Both the position numbers and the translations under genes were made by a program. Shown one piece after another: positions 38,158 to 47,096 of a stretch of DNA of 64,000 nucleotides (its first letter is position 1; every line of letters begins with the position of its first letter). Source of the DNA: Lentisphaeria bacterium. GTDB taxonomy: Bacteria > Verrucomicrobiota > Lentisphaeria > Victivallales > UBA1829. Under the pieces are notes generated by a model that did not search any database, had not been told where the DNA came from, and saw nothing but the letters and a program-made list of their open reading frames with translations. Where the stretch lies: positions 1-64,000 of the forward strand of contig JAFTIQ010000074.1 in the NCBI GenBank assembly GCA_017456805.1, in the 5' to 3' direction.

Positions 38158-39573
38158 TCACTGATAAAGTTCTGCCCAATGTTTCTGTTTTGCCATGACC
38201 GCATGATCAAGGTTCATCTCAAGATAAGATCTGGAAAAGACAAGAATATCTCGTATTGCCTCTTCTATACTCTTATCAAAAAGTACAATATTCCACAATT
38301 CCACATTAACCACATTCATGGCAATATAAAAATCCCGTCTGCTGATACTGTCGGAAAGCACAAGATCCGCTGCATTATCGTAGGGCATCTGGTGATATTT
38401 TTCCGGTTCCATCGGACAAAGCCCGTTTGCCGCAAAAGCATTCTGGAATTCATCTTTCTGAAAATGCTGAGCCACCCGGATCGTCTCCAGAAGATTGCAA
38501 CTGCGGGTATCGACTGCCAACATCGCAAGAATTCCGTTCACTGTATTATCAAAGCTGTACATCACAGCGGCTCCTGTTTCCATTTCCGGATTTGAACTCT
38601 TCACACCAAGATAATTGGAGGAATATCCGAAGAAAAACGGGGTTTTTCCGCTGGTAAAGTTTGAAATATGTTCCTCTGTCCGCCCGGGATAACTGATGTG
38701 ATATTTTTTCCAATACATCGTAACCTTACGGAAGATTGCATAATATTTTTCCAGGAACTCTTTTTCACTGAAAGATTTATTCCGGATATCATCCAGCAGG
38801 ACATGGATCTCTCTGCCGAATTTATGAATAATATTCTGGGAAGTCCCCGGCATTGTAAAACGGGGATTGCACGCTACGAAAGCCGTCACTTCGTCCAGAT
38901 AACAGATCATGGATTCATAATCATGAAAATCCGGTTTCTCTCCGAACCCCATCTCTTTCAAAAGACTTCGGTTATACAGAAGAATCGGAAGGGAATAATA
39001 GAGAGGAATCCCCGTATTGTCGATCATCCGTTCCCGAAAACGGACGGTTTCCGAAAAGTATCTTTTCATATCCATCAGAGAAGTATGCCCCTGATAAATT
39101 GGCGACTGACTGGAAAATTCATAAAGATCCCCGGGAATGCATTCTCCGGTTTTCCGCTTCAAATCATAGACGCACTCGACCTTTGCCCCGAGAGAAGTCG
39201 AAGCAAAGGAATCGGCAATCTTTTCATACATTTTTTTCTGTTCAGACAAGAAACTTCCGGTGGAAAAACGGATCGTATCACGGGGAAAATCCTTCTCCGG
39301 CGTAATCACCGGGTCAACCTTTTTCCCATCTTCCGGCAGATCTTTTCTGACAAATACACCGTTTTTCGGGATACTGTAAAGATATCCGCTCTGTTTCAAA
39401 ACTTGAATAGCTTTCCGGACACTGTACACGCTTTCAGAGTATTGTCTTGCAAGTTCGCTTTCCCCGCGCAGCTTATCTCCGGGCTTCAAAGAGCCGGATC
39501 TGATGGCAGAAATAACCGACTCGACGATCGTAGATCCGGTAGGTGTTTTAATCAGTTGAACGCCTGTTCTCAT
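38158..39573 (-). CDS. GntR HTH fused to an ABC solute-binding-protein-like domain
   Basis: A 471-residue regulator. Residues 1-75 are a GntR winged helix (SGSLKPGDKLRGESELARQYSESVYSVRKAIQVLKQSGYLY). The rest (about 95-460) resembles family 1 extracellular solute-binding proteins of sugar ABC importers: GIPLYYSLPILLYNRSLLKEMGF followed by FHDYESMICYLDEVTAF is the typical second-domain segment. There is no signal peptide, so the binding domain is used inside the cell as an effector sensor, probably for an oligosaccharide. It separates two divergent glycan gene sets and is placed to control both. Confidence 0.8.
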   Translation of the reverse strand: MRTGVQLIKTPTGSTIVESVISAIRSGSLKPGDKLRGESELARQYSESVYSVRKAIQVLKQSGYLYSIPKNGVFVRKDLPEDGKKVDPVITPEKDFPRDTIRFSTGSFLSEQKKMYEKIADSFASTSLGAKVECVYDLKRKTGECIPGDLYEFSSQSPIYQGHTSLMDMKRYFSETVRFRERMIDNTGIPLYYSLPILLYNRSLLKEMGFGEKPDFHDYESMICYLDEVTAFVACNPRFTMPGTSQNIIHKFGREIHVLLDDIRNKSFSEKEFLEKYYAIFRKVTMYWKKYHISYPGRTEEHISNFTSGKTPFFFGYSSNYLGVKSSNPEMETGAAVMYSFDNTVNGILAMLAVDTRSCNLLETIRVAQHFQKDEFQNAFAANGLCPMEPEKYHQMPYDNAADLVLSDSISRRDFYIAMNVVNVELWNIVLFDKSIEEAIRDILVFSRSYLEMNLDHAVMAKQKHWAELYQ

Positions 39574-39832
39574 TTTTTTCTTTCTACGTTGAAACTACAA
39601 CTTACTGCAACCAATATACAATAAAACTCAGTTTTTGTCAAGGGGGGAACCTGTAATTTATTGCAAAAAAATCCGTTTTTTTCTGTTTTCCGAAAAAAAC
39701 AGGAGAAAAACAGCTGGAAATATAAAAAAATCTCTAATATAATGCTTAAATCTGTTTGACTTTTTAAAAAGAGATACTACATTAATTCGAGAATGTTAAT
39801 TTAACAAAAAAAATATCATCAGAGACTTCATC
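39574..39832. promoter_or_regulatory. divergent promoter region of the GntR-SBP locus
   Basis: AT-rich 259-bp region between the regulator gene and the rightward operon. For the plus strand TTGACT (39756-39761) and TACATT (39778-39783) are 16 bp apart. Near the regulator start lies the pseudo-palindrome TAAAACTCAGTTTTT (39622-39636), whose first 11 bases recur inverted at 38071-38085 in front of the prepilin gene. It is a candidate operator. Confidence 0.5.
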
Positions 39833-40636
39833 ATGAAACTGAGAGATTGCTTTTGGATATGGGGACATCATGCAGGATGCCATCATACCGGAGAGGCAGC
39901 AGCTTATAAAATCCCCGGTGAAAACCGGATGGGACCTTGGGAAGGTGCAGAATATCTTGGTATTCCCAACTGCTGCCGTGTGGTTTTCAACGGAATCCCG
40001 GAACCGCCTTTCGATCAGGAATCGGAACAGCTCCGGAAATTCAATAAAGTCATCTGGTCCGTTCTGGGAGATGCTTCGTCCAAACGGAATGATGAATCAG
40101 GAGACGATCTGGCAGAGGTGCTGCGTCAGGCTGAAAAATATCCGAATATCGTCGGCGGAGTGCTGGATGATCTTTTCCGTCCGGCGACCAAAGATGCCCG
40201 TTTGACGCCGGAAGATCTCTATCGTATTGCAGAACGGCTTCACAATGCACCGCGGAAATTATCGTTGTGGCTGGTCTATTATGCTGCGCTTTTTGAGATT
40301 GATTATACCCCCTGGCTGGAGGCCGTTGACGGCATTACCTTCTGGTCCTGGAACAGAGAACAGCTCATGCAGACGGAGGCAAATCTGAACCGTATCATAA
40401 GCATGACTCCCGGGAAAGAACATTATGCCGGATGTTACCTCTATAATTATGGAGATACCTGCCCGCTTACGCTGGAAGAGATGAAATTCCAGATGGATCT
40501 GTATTACCGTTTTCTCCGGGAAGACAAAATCAAAGGTGTGATCGTCTGTTCCAATACGATTGCGGATACCGGTTTGGAAGCCCCGGAATATTTCCGGGAA
40601 TGGATGCTTGAACATGGAAACGAAGAAATTAACTGA
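39833..40636 (+). CDS. TIM-barrel-like protein of unknown function
   Basis: A 267-residue protein without signal peptide. It starts with [16 protein letters not shown] and has several acidic and aromatic segments spaced like barrel strands: [13 protein letters not shown] (near residue 105), [31 protein letters not shown] and [12 protein letters not shown]. The whole resembles a small glycosidase-type TIM barrel, with DD and E residues as possible catalytic acids, but I cannot name a family. It is the first gene of the rightward operon. No strong ribosome site precedes the ATG. Confidence 0.6.
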   Translation: MKLRDCFWIWGHHAGCHHTGEAAAYKIPGENRMGPWEGAEYLGIPNCCRVVFNGIPEPPFDQESEQLRKFNKVIWSVLGDASSKRNDESGDDLAEVLRQAEKYPNIVGGVLDDLFRPATKDARLTPEDLYRIAERLHNAPRKLSLWLVYYAALFEIDYTPWLEAVDGITFWSWNREQLMQTEANLNRIISMTPGKEHYAGCYLYNYGDTCPLTLEEMKFQMDLYYRFLREDKIKGVIVCSNTIADTGLEAPEYFREWMLEHGNEEIN

Positions 40637-40658
40637 AATAACAGAAAGGAACCCCAAA

Positions 40659-41378
40659 ATGAAAAAAGCAAGTAAAGACATTTCATGCCTGTGCACAGGC
40701 ATGAAGCACGCGTGCTTCACACTGATCGAGCTTCTGGTTGTGATTGCAATTATCGCAATTCTCGCCGGGATGCTGCTCCCCGCCTTGAATCAGGCAAGAG
40801 AAAAAGGCAGAGCCTCCAATTGTACCAGCAATCTGAAACAGAATGCACAAGCAGCACTGCTCTACGCCGGAGATAATGATGATTACATCACTCCCGGAAA
40901 TACGAACAAACCTGACAGAGACCCTTATGACCCGACATTGGTGTACAATGGGTCCGACAATTTGTACAAAGATCAGTTCAGCGTTACAGCGGGAAAATAT
41001 GTAAACTTCGGTTTGAATATTGAAGGCGGCTATCTGGGCGGCAACGGAACTCTTTTCTGCCCTACCGGGAAAGTAAAATATACTCATGCAACTCTCGGAA
41101 ACCTATATTGGGAAGGTGCTATGACTTACAGCTATATCGGAGGTCTGACCTGGCAGGCTTACGGAGCAAAAACCCGGATGCGTGCAAAAGACAATCCCGG
41201 AGCAGTGATCATGCGCTGTATCATCGTCGGTGGAACAAAACCACAGAATTTGCAGATTCACGGAATGAACAGAGCTAACTGTGCTTATCTTGATGGACAT
41301 GTGGAAGCAAAAATGCCCCGTATGACAAATTACGAGGGCGGAAACATGCCCAGAGCATTCGATAACATCACCTACTAA
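40659..41378 (+). CDS. prepilin-like protein with palindromic leader (6 of 6)
   Basis: A 239-residue prepilin-like protein. The ATG at 40659 follows AAAGGA; the leader of 19 residues ends in CTGMKHAC before [18 protein letters not shown], with Cys before the cleavage-site Phe. The leader end is encoded by two overlapping palindromes (40684-40719). The C-terminal motif is [15 protein letters not shown], with ten residues between His and Asp-Gly. It sits between the TIM-barrel-like gene and a small secreted protein in the rightward operon. Confidence 0.85.
   Translation: MKKASKDISCLCTGMKHACFTLIELLVVIAIIAILAGMLLPALNQAREKGRASNCTSNLKQNAQAALLYAGDNDDYITPGNTNKPDRDPYDPTLVYNGSDNLYKDQFSVTAGKYVNFGLNIEGGYLGGNGTLFCPTGKVKYTHATLGNLYWEGAMTYSYIGGLTWQAYGAKTRMRAKDNPGAVIMRCIIVGGTKPQNLQIHGMNRANCAYLDGHVEAKMPRMTNYEGGNMPRAFDNITY
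40684..40719. repeat. two overlapping coding palindromes in a prepilin leader
   Basis: A perfect 20-bp palindrome (40684-40703, half CATGCCTGTG) shares TG with a perfect 18-bp palindrome TGAAGCACGCGTGCTTCA (40702-40719). They encode CLCTG and MKHACFT. Compared with the copies at 21889 and 37933, TAAAG/CTTTA has become TGAAG/CTTCA: both arms changed together. Confidence 0.93.
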
Positions 41379-41397
41379 CCTATACTGGAGTATATTT

Positions 41398-42105
41398 ATG
41401 AAGAAATCTCTGCTCACGCTGCTGCTGGCTGCCGGTTTTGCGTTTGCTTCCAATGCAGCTGAAAAAGTTCTCTTCCAGAGTCAGTTCGGCTCCGCTGAAC
41501 CGCTGAAAGGATGGATGGACGTCAACAAAAAGACCCCCGACAGCTCAAAATACAGGATCATTGAAAAGGATGGAGTCAAGTGTCTGGAAACTCCCCCGAT
41601 CTACTTCGGGATCGCTCACCGTCTTTCCCAGCCGGTGGTCATCAATGACAATCTGAAAAAGGTCACGCTTAAAGTTACTCTTATGAAGCCGGAAGCACAG
41701 AAGGGACGCACGGTCACCATCGCGCTGACCTCCCGGAACGATGTTGCGCTGGATGCCGGACAGGCATTCTGGAAACTGCGTGACAGCGGGTTTATGGCAT
41801 CCGGATATTCCTACTCCATTCCGGCGGCAAACTATCTGATCTATCAGGTGGAAGGCAAACAGGTCAAGTCCCTGAAAGCCACTTCTCCCCATAATCTGCT
41901 GCCTGTCCGCAATAAATGGGTGACATGGACTCTTGTTTATGATCACACAAAGAAGACCATTGAATTTTTCAATGACGAAAAGGCTGAGACCCCCTTCTGG
42001 ACTTTCTATAACGTCAACATTGACGGAATTGAGCTGCGCTCCGTCTGGATCTGCAGCTGGGGAACCATCTATAAAGATGTGAAAGTCACCTGCGAAACAA
42101 AATAA
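41398..42105 (+). CDS. small secreted beta-sandwich protein of unknown function
   Basis: A 235-residue exported protein with signal MKKSLLTLLLAAGFAFASNA. The mature part is beta-rich with the outline of a concanavalin-like lectin fold: LFQSQFGSAEPLKGW at the start, and WVTWTLVYDHTKKTIEFFNDEK near residue 180, a segment typical of LamG-type domains. It probably binds glycan; no catalytic site is visible. GGAG precedes the start. It lies 15 nt before the DUF4838-like gene. Confidence 0.65.
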   Translation: MKKSLLTLLLAAGFAFASNAAEKVLFQSQFGSAEPLKGWMDVNKKTPDSSKYRIIEKDGVKCLETPPIYFGIAHRLSQPVVINDNLKKVTLKVTLMKPEAQKGRTVTIALTSRNDVALDAGQAFWKLRDSGFMASGYSYSIPAANYLIYQVEGKQVKSLKATSPHNLLPVRNKWVTWTLVYDHTKKTIEFFNDEKAETPFWTFYNVNIDGIELRSVWICSWGTIYKDVKVTCETK

Positions 42106-42120
42106 TTCAGGAGCTCATCC

Positions 42121-44499
42121 ATGCTGAAAAAATTTATTTTTGTACTTGCCTGTCTGTTTGCTGCCGGACTTGTTTCCGCAGTGGAACTGGTAAAAGACGG
42201 AAAACCCGCTGCCAGCATTGTTCTGGCTGATAAACCCACCCGCGCCGCTCAGCTTGCGGCATACGAACTGCAATATCATATCAAGCTCATGACCGGTGCT
42301 GAACTGGAAATCCTGACAGGAAAACTTCCTGCAAAAGGCGCAAAGATCTTTGTGGGGGAATCCGCCTTCACCAAAGGATTGAAACCTTTTGAATTTCAGG
42401 AATATCAGGTCAGCATCAAAGGGGATTCTGTGATCCTCGCCGGATGCGATGAGCCCGATTTCGGAAAACTCAACTACAACAGTGTCTCCACCTATCCGGA
42501 CTATTGGAAGAAGATCGGAACCACCTATGCGGTATATGATTTTCTGGAAATGATCGGGATCCGCTGGTATCTTCCGACAGAACTTGGAATTGCGTTTGTT
42601 CCGACGAAAAATCTGACGGTTTCCGATGTGATGCGCCGCAGAAAACCGACGATGGAAATGCGGAATATGTTCCCCTTGAGAATCCCCGCAAATCTTTGCG
42701 CGGATACGGTCAACACCCCTGAACTCAAACAGATCCTGAACGGCAAAGATTCCCGTCTCTGGTATCACCGCCGCAGACATGGCGGAAAAGAAGTGATCAT
42801 CAACCACTCCATGTATACCTTCTATAACCGTTATCTGAAGACAAATCCGGATTGGTTCGCAAAGGGATATGGAAAGGCCCTGCCCTCTCAGCTCTGCTAT
42901 ACTCATCCGGAAGTGATCCGGCAGGTCTCTCAGGATGCAAGAGATTATTTCGATGGAAAACTGAAATCTGCAGCGCAGGTGATCAGCAACGTTCCGCCGA
43001 CTTATAAATCCGATGTGTTCCCGGTATTCCCCATGGATAACCGATCCTTCTGCAAATGCCCGAACTGTATCAAAGCAACGGCAAAACACAGCGTCACCCG
43101 CGGGGTCGGACAGTTCTCAAATGATTACTCCTCCGAATATCTCTTTGCGTTCGTAAATGCGATTGCAAAAGAATTGAAAAAGACTCATCCGGACAAACTG
43201 ATCGGAGCCGGAGCCTATGCAGGATTCTCCTATCCTCCGAAAAACTTCAGACTGGAAGACAATATCATGCTGATGATGTGCCTCCATACCCGGATGGTGC
43301 ATAACACAGGGGTCATGGAAAATGACTGGGCGATCCTTGACGCATGGGTCAAAGAATATCCGAACATGAAGAAATATGTCTGGATGTACTGGTGTTTCCC
43401 CACGTTGGAAGGCAGACAGCAGCAGTTCCGGATCTTCCCCGGATTCTTCGGCGAACATGTCGGCCCCATCTTCCGCAGATACCGGAAAGCCGGCATTTCC
43501 GGTATGTTCTATGAACCCTCCTATACGGCGAACTCTCAGTATGGAGTTCTGTTCGATCAGGTGGAAGCAGCCATCAACTGGTCTCTTGCCTGGGATGAAT
43601 CCAGAGATGAAAAAGTTCTGTTTGATGAATTCTTCCGTCTCTATTACGGTCCGGCAGAAAAGCCCATGAAAGAATGGTATCGTTTTGCCCAGTCCATCTT
43701 CACCCGTCCGGCAAATTACAGACATCAGACGGATGAAATCGCGTGGAAGCAGCTTGGCACCAAAGAAAACATGGCAAAGCTGGCTGTGTTCATGGCTCAG
43801 GCAAAGAAACTTGCAACCACTCAGCCTTACAAAGCCCGTGTGGAACTCTTTGAAAAAGGGATCTGGCAGTATATGCTCAAAGGAAAGAAACGCGGGGATG
43901 AGCTAGATGCTTTGAAGGCGCCCTCCATGCAGCAGACAGCTGTTCCTTATCTCAAGAATCCCGTTCCGGGCAACCCGCTCAAGGTCAACTGGAACAAAGC
44001 AGCAAAACTGCAGTTCTTCGGCGGACTCCGCGCAGAACCCCTGAAACGGAAACTTGATGTCCGGATCGCTCACGACGGTACTTACCTTTACATCCGTGCA
44101 ATGGAAGAGAATATTGACACCACGACCCTGAAAAAGAGCAATCTTGTCTGGCTGAACGATGAATGGGAATTTTTCTTTGCCAAACAGCGTTCCAAACCCT
44201 ACCGCCAGTTCGGGATCGATGCCGGCGGAAAATTTGCCGGAGTCAATCAGGAAGGAACCGTGACGGACAACTGGGAATTCCCGGGCATTGTCCGTGTCAC
44301 CTCCGGCGCAAAGTGGTGGAGTACTTTTGTTGCGGTGAAACTGGAAGATCTGGTGAACGGCGGAATCAAACCCGGTGAAATGCTTTACGGCAACATCATC
44401 CGTTCCAACAATGGAGCGCTCGGGGTATGGATCCCCACCTTTACCGGATACCATGCACCGGAACGTTTCGGAGAATTTTATCTGGAACCTGCAAAATAA
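42121..44499 (+). CDS. secreted DUF4838 protein with GH67N-like and CBM9-like domains
   Basis: A 792-residue exported protein with signal MLKKFIFVLACLFAAGLVSA. Residues 22-130 (ASIVLADKPTRAAQLAAYELQYHIKLMTGAEL) match the N-terminal domain found in GH67 alpha-glucuronidases and GH20 enzymes. The central barrel-like part (140-580, GIRWYLPTELGIAFVP, CPNCIKATAK, WMYWCFPTLEG) is DUF4838. Residues about 620-790 (LDVRIAHDGTYLYIRAMEENID) form a CBM9/DOMON-like module. It probably acts on uronate-decorated glycans outside the cytoplasm. An intrinsic terminator follows. Confidence 0.8.
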   Translation: MLKKFIFVLACLFAAGLVSAVELVKDGKPAASIVLADKPTRAAQLAAYELQYHIKLMTGAELEILTGKLPAKGAKIFVGESAFTKGLKPFEFQEYQVSIKGDSVILAGCDEPDFGKLNYNSVSTYPDYWKKIGTTYAVYDFLEMIGIRWYLPTELGIAFVPTKNLTVSDVMRRRKPTMEMRNMFPLRIPANLCADTVNTPELKQILNGKDSRLWYHRRRHGGKEVIINHSMYTFYNRYLKTNPDWFAKGYGKALPSQLCYTHPEVIRQVSQDARDYFDGKLKSAAQVISNVPPTYKSDVFPVFPMDNRSFCKCPNCIKATAKHSVTRGVGQFSNDYSSEYLFAFVNAIAKELKKTHPDKLIGAGAYAGFSYPPKNFRLEDNIMLMMCLHTRMVHNTGVMENDWAILDAWVKEYPNMKKYVWMYWCFPTLEGRQQQFRIFPGFFGEHVGPIFRRYRKAGISGMFYEPSYTANSQYGVLFDQVEAAINWSLAWDESRDEKVLFDEFFRLYYGPAEKPMKEWYRFAQSIFTRPANYRHQTDEIAWKQLGTKENMAKLAVFMAQAKKLATTQPYKARVELFEKGIWQYMLKGKKRGDELDALKAPSMQQTAVPYLKNPVPGNPLKVNWNKAAKLQFFGGLRAEPLKRKLDVRIAHDGTYLYIRAMEENIDTTTLKKSNLVWLNDEWEFFFAKQRSKPYRQFGIDAGGKFAGVNQEGTVTDNWEFPGIVRVTSGAKWWSTFVAVKLEDLVNGGIKPGEMLYGNIIRSNNGALGVWIPTFTGYHAPERFGEFYLEPAK

Positions 44500-44521
44500 A
44501 AAGCGGCTGAACCGTTTTTCC

Positions 44522-44551
44522 AGGGATCTCCGAACGGGGATCCCTTTTTTT
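44522..44551 (+). terminator. intrinsic terminator after the DUF4838 gene
   Basis: Stem AGGGATCTCC with GGGGATCCCT (one G-U pair), loop GAAC, followed by seven T. Confidence 0.9.
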
Positions 44552-44597
44552 GTGCAAAATTTCACACAAAATCATTTCAAAATATATCGTTCCGGGC

Positions 44598-44626
44598 TTG
44601 TAAATAAAAAAAAGGAATGATATATT
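44598..44626 (+). promoter_or_regulatory. predicted promoter of trpB
   Basis: TTGTAA (44598-44603) and TATATT (44621-44626), 17 bp apart, 31 nt before the trpB ATG. No leader peptide or attenuator fits in this gap. Confidence 0.6.
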
Positions 44627-44656
44627 AAATAAAATTTAATTTTTGGAGGTATTACC

Positions 44657-45874
44657 ATGGATTTTTCCCGCTATTTTCGCGACTATCCGACACCGGACGG
44701 CTTTTACGGTCCTTACGGCGGAGCTCAGCTCGCACCGGAACTGAAAGAGGCTTTTGAAGAGATCAATACCGCATATCAGTCCATCTGTCAATCTGCCCAC
44801 TTTATCAATGAACTGCGCCGGATCCGGCGTGAATTTCAGGGCCGCCCCACCCCGGTTTATCATTGCGACAGACTTTCCCGCAAACTCGGCAACTGCCAGA
44901 TCTATCTGAAACGGGAAGATTTGAACCATACCGGTGCTCACAAGCTCAATCACTGCATGGGAGAAGGTCTCCTTGCAAAATATATGGGCAAAAAACGGAT
45001 CATTGCTGAAACCGGTGCCGGACAGCATGGGGTTGCACTCGCAACCGCAGCCGCATACTTCGGACTGGAATGTGAAATCCACATGGGCGAAGTCGATATC
45101 GCAAAACAGGCACCCAACGTTACCAGAATGAAGATCCTCGGTGCAAAAGTGATCCCTGTCTCCCATGGACAGAAAGCACTGAAAGAAGCTGTGGATTCCG
45201 CGTTTGAATCCTATGCAAAAAATTATAAAGATTCCATCTACTGCATCGGAACAGCTGCAGGACCGCACCCGTTCCCGCTGATGGTTCGGGATTTCCAGGC
45301 ATGTATCGGGGATGAATCCCGTCAGCAGTTCCTGGATATGACCGGACATTTGCCGGATGCAGTCTGTGCATGTGTCGGCGGCGGTTCCAACGCAGCCGGA
45401 TCCTTCTGCGCTTATCTCAATGATCCCGTTGATATTTATGGTGTTGAACCCCTCGGCAGAGGCAAGGAAAAAGGCGATCATGCCGCATCCATCAATTATG
45501 GTAAACCCGGCGATCTCCACGGATTCCACTCCTATGTTCTGGCAGATGAAAAGGGAGAAGCTGATCCGGTTTACTCCATCGCCAGCGGATTGGATTATCA
45601 GGCAGTTGGCCCCGAACATGCATTCTGGCACGATCTCGGAAGAGTCAAATATGTAACCGCTTCCGATGAAGAAGCCGTGGAAGCATTCTTTATGCTCTCC
45701 CGTTACGAAGGGATCATCCCGGCTCTGGAAAGTTCTCATGCGATCGCATACGCAATCAAGTGGGCAAAAGAACATCCCTACGGATCCATCCTCGCAACCT
45801 GCTCCGGCAGAGGCGATAAAGATGTGGATTACGTTGTGGAACATTACGGCTATGGAGATGACCGGGAATATTGA
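44657..45874 (+). CDS. trpB: tryptophan synthase beta chain
   Basis: A 405-residue TrpB of normal length. The PLP lysine lies in [15 protein letters not shown] (about residue 95), the catalytic Glu in [11 protein letters not shown], the phosphate-binding loop in [12 protein letters not shown], and the cofactor-ring Ser in CSGRGDKDV near the C-terminus. It joins indole and serine to tryptophan, normally with TrpA. No trpA or other trp gene is next to it; the following gene is an aldo/keto reductase. GGAGG precedes the ATG. It might use indole supplied from outside or pair with a distant trpA. Confidence 0.93.
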   Translation: MDFSRYFRDYPTPDGFYGPYGGAQLAPELKEAFEEINTAYQSICQSAHFINELRRIRREFQGRPTPVYHCDRLSRKLGNCQIYLKREDLNHTGAHKLNHCMGEGLLAKYMGKKRIIAETGAGQHGVALATAAAYFGLECEIHMGEVDIAKQAPNVTRMKILGAKVIPVSHGQKALKEAVDSAFESYAKNYKDSIYCIGTAAGPHPFPLMVRDFQACIGDESRQQFLDMTGHLPDAVCACVGGGSNAAGSFCAYLNDPVDIYGVEPLGRGKEKGDHAASINYGKPGDLHGFHSYVLADEKGEADPVYSIASGLDYQAVGPEHAFWHDLGRVKYVTASDEEAVEAFFMLSRYEGIIPALESSHAIAYAIKWAKEHPYGSILATCSGRGDKDVDYVVEHYGYGDDREY

Positions 45875-45902
45875 TCCCCGGTTGTAAACAGGAAACAGTA
45901 TC

Positions 45903-47012
45903 ATGAAAAAAGAACTTGCACTTGGAATGATGCGCCTGCCGGTTGACGGCGGGAAAAAAATTGATTTCAAGGAAACCAACCGTCTGGTCGATTATTTTCT
46001 GGAACAGGGTTTCCGGAAGTTTGATACCGCCGAACTTTATCATGATACTCTTTCCGAACACGCTGTCCGCGATTGCATTGTGAAACGGCACAAACGGGAT
46101 TCCTTTGAAATTGCGGACAAACTGACCTCCTGGCGGATTCCGGAAGGGATGACCGCCGAAGATTTTTTCCGGAAACAGCTGGAAGTCACTCAGGCAGAAT
46201 ATTTTGACAGATATCTTCTTCATTCCGTAGAACCTGAAATTTTCAAAACAGCTGAGGAAAAGGGATATTTCGATTTTATTTTCCAAAAGAAAGCAGAAGG
46301 CATTGTCCGGGAAGCCGGTTTTTCCTTCCACGGTTTGCCGGAACTGCTCGATCAGGTGCTGACAAAATATCCGGAAACCGATTTTGTTCAGCTTCAAATC
46401 AACTATATTGACTGGGATAACCTTTCCATCCGCTCCCGGGAGTGCTATGAAACAGCCCGGAAACATGGAAAAAAAGTCCTGATCATGGAACCGGTCAAAG
46501 GCGGACTCCTTGCCAATCTTCCGGCAGAAGGAGCTGAAATTCTGAAGAGTGCAGCACCGGAACGCAGCATTGCTTCCTGGGCACTGCGCTTTGCCGCCGG
46601 TCTCGACGGAGTGGATACCGTTCTCAGCGGAATTTCCAACATGGAACAGATGATCGACAACACGGAACTGATGAAGAATTTTGAACCTCTCAGCGATGAA
46701 GAACTGAAGGTCCTCGGCAAGCTCCGGGCGTACCTTACAAAAATTCCGATGGTGGAGTGTACCGGCTGCGGTTACTGCCTCTCCGCCTGTCCGCTGGAAT
46801 TGCCCATCTCCGGCTATATCAAAGTCCTGAACAATGCGCAGCTCTTCGGAAAAGCGGATGGAGTCGTTCACTCCTATCGCTGGCTGACTGCTAAACACAA
46901 GCCTTCCGACTGCGTGAAATGCGAATGCTGCACGGGAGTCTGCCCGCAGCATCTGGATATTCCCGGACATCTGGCGCGGCTCGCCGGATGGGCTGAACGG
47001 AACGGTCTTTGA
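45903..47012 (+). CDS. aldo/keto reductase with C-terminal two-[4Fe-4S] ferredoxin-like domain
   Basis: A 369-residue protein. The barrel has the AKR residues in order: FDTAELYHD (Asp and Tyr), IADKLTSW (Lys) and LLHSVEPE (His). The C-terminal part carries CTGCGYCLSACP and CVKCECCTGVCP, two four-cysteine clusters. This fused type is common in anaerobes and probably passes electrons between ferredoxin or NAD(P)H and a carbonyl substrate. The start follows AGGAAAC. It is 28 nt after trpB, which suggests co-transcription although a metabolic link is not obvious. Confidence 0.9.
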   Translation: MKKELALGMMRLPVDGGKKIDFKETNRLVDYFLEQGFRKFDTAELYHDTLSEHAVRDCIVKRHKRDSFEIADKLTSWRIPEGMTAEDFFRKQLEVTQAEYFDRYLLHSVEPEIFKTAEEKGYFDFIFQKKAEGIVREAGFSFHGLPELLDQVLTKYPETDFVQLQINYIDWDNLSIRSRECYETARKHGKKVLIMEPVKGGLLANLPAEGAEILKSAAPERSIASWALRFAAGLDGVDTVLSGISNMEQMIDNTELMKNFEPLSDEELKVLGKLRAYLTKIPMVECTGCGYCLSACPLELPISGYIKVLNNAQLFGKADGVVHSYRWLTAKHKPSDCVKCECCTGVCPQHLDIPGHLARLAGWAERNGL

Positions 47013-47041
47013 TTTTTTTCTTGAAATTTTACAGAATTGAC

Positions 47042-47070
47042 TTGCAAAGTTCTGTTATATGTGTTACATT
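47042..47070 (+). promoter_or_regulatory. predicted promoter of the SGNH hydrolase gene
   Basis: TTGCAA (47042-47047) and TACATT (47065-47070), 17 bp apart, 26 nt before the ATG. Confidence 0.4.
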
Positions 47071-47096
47071 AAGAAACAACGTCTGGAGGTTTTAAA

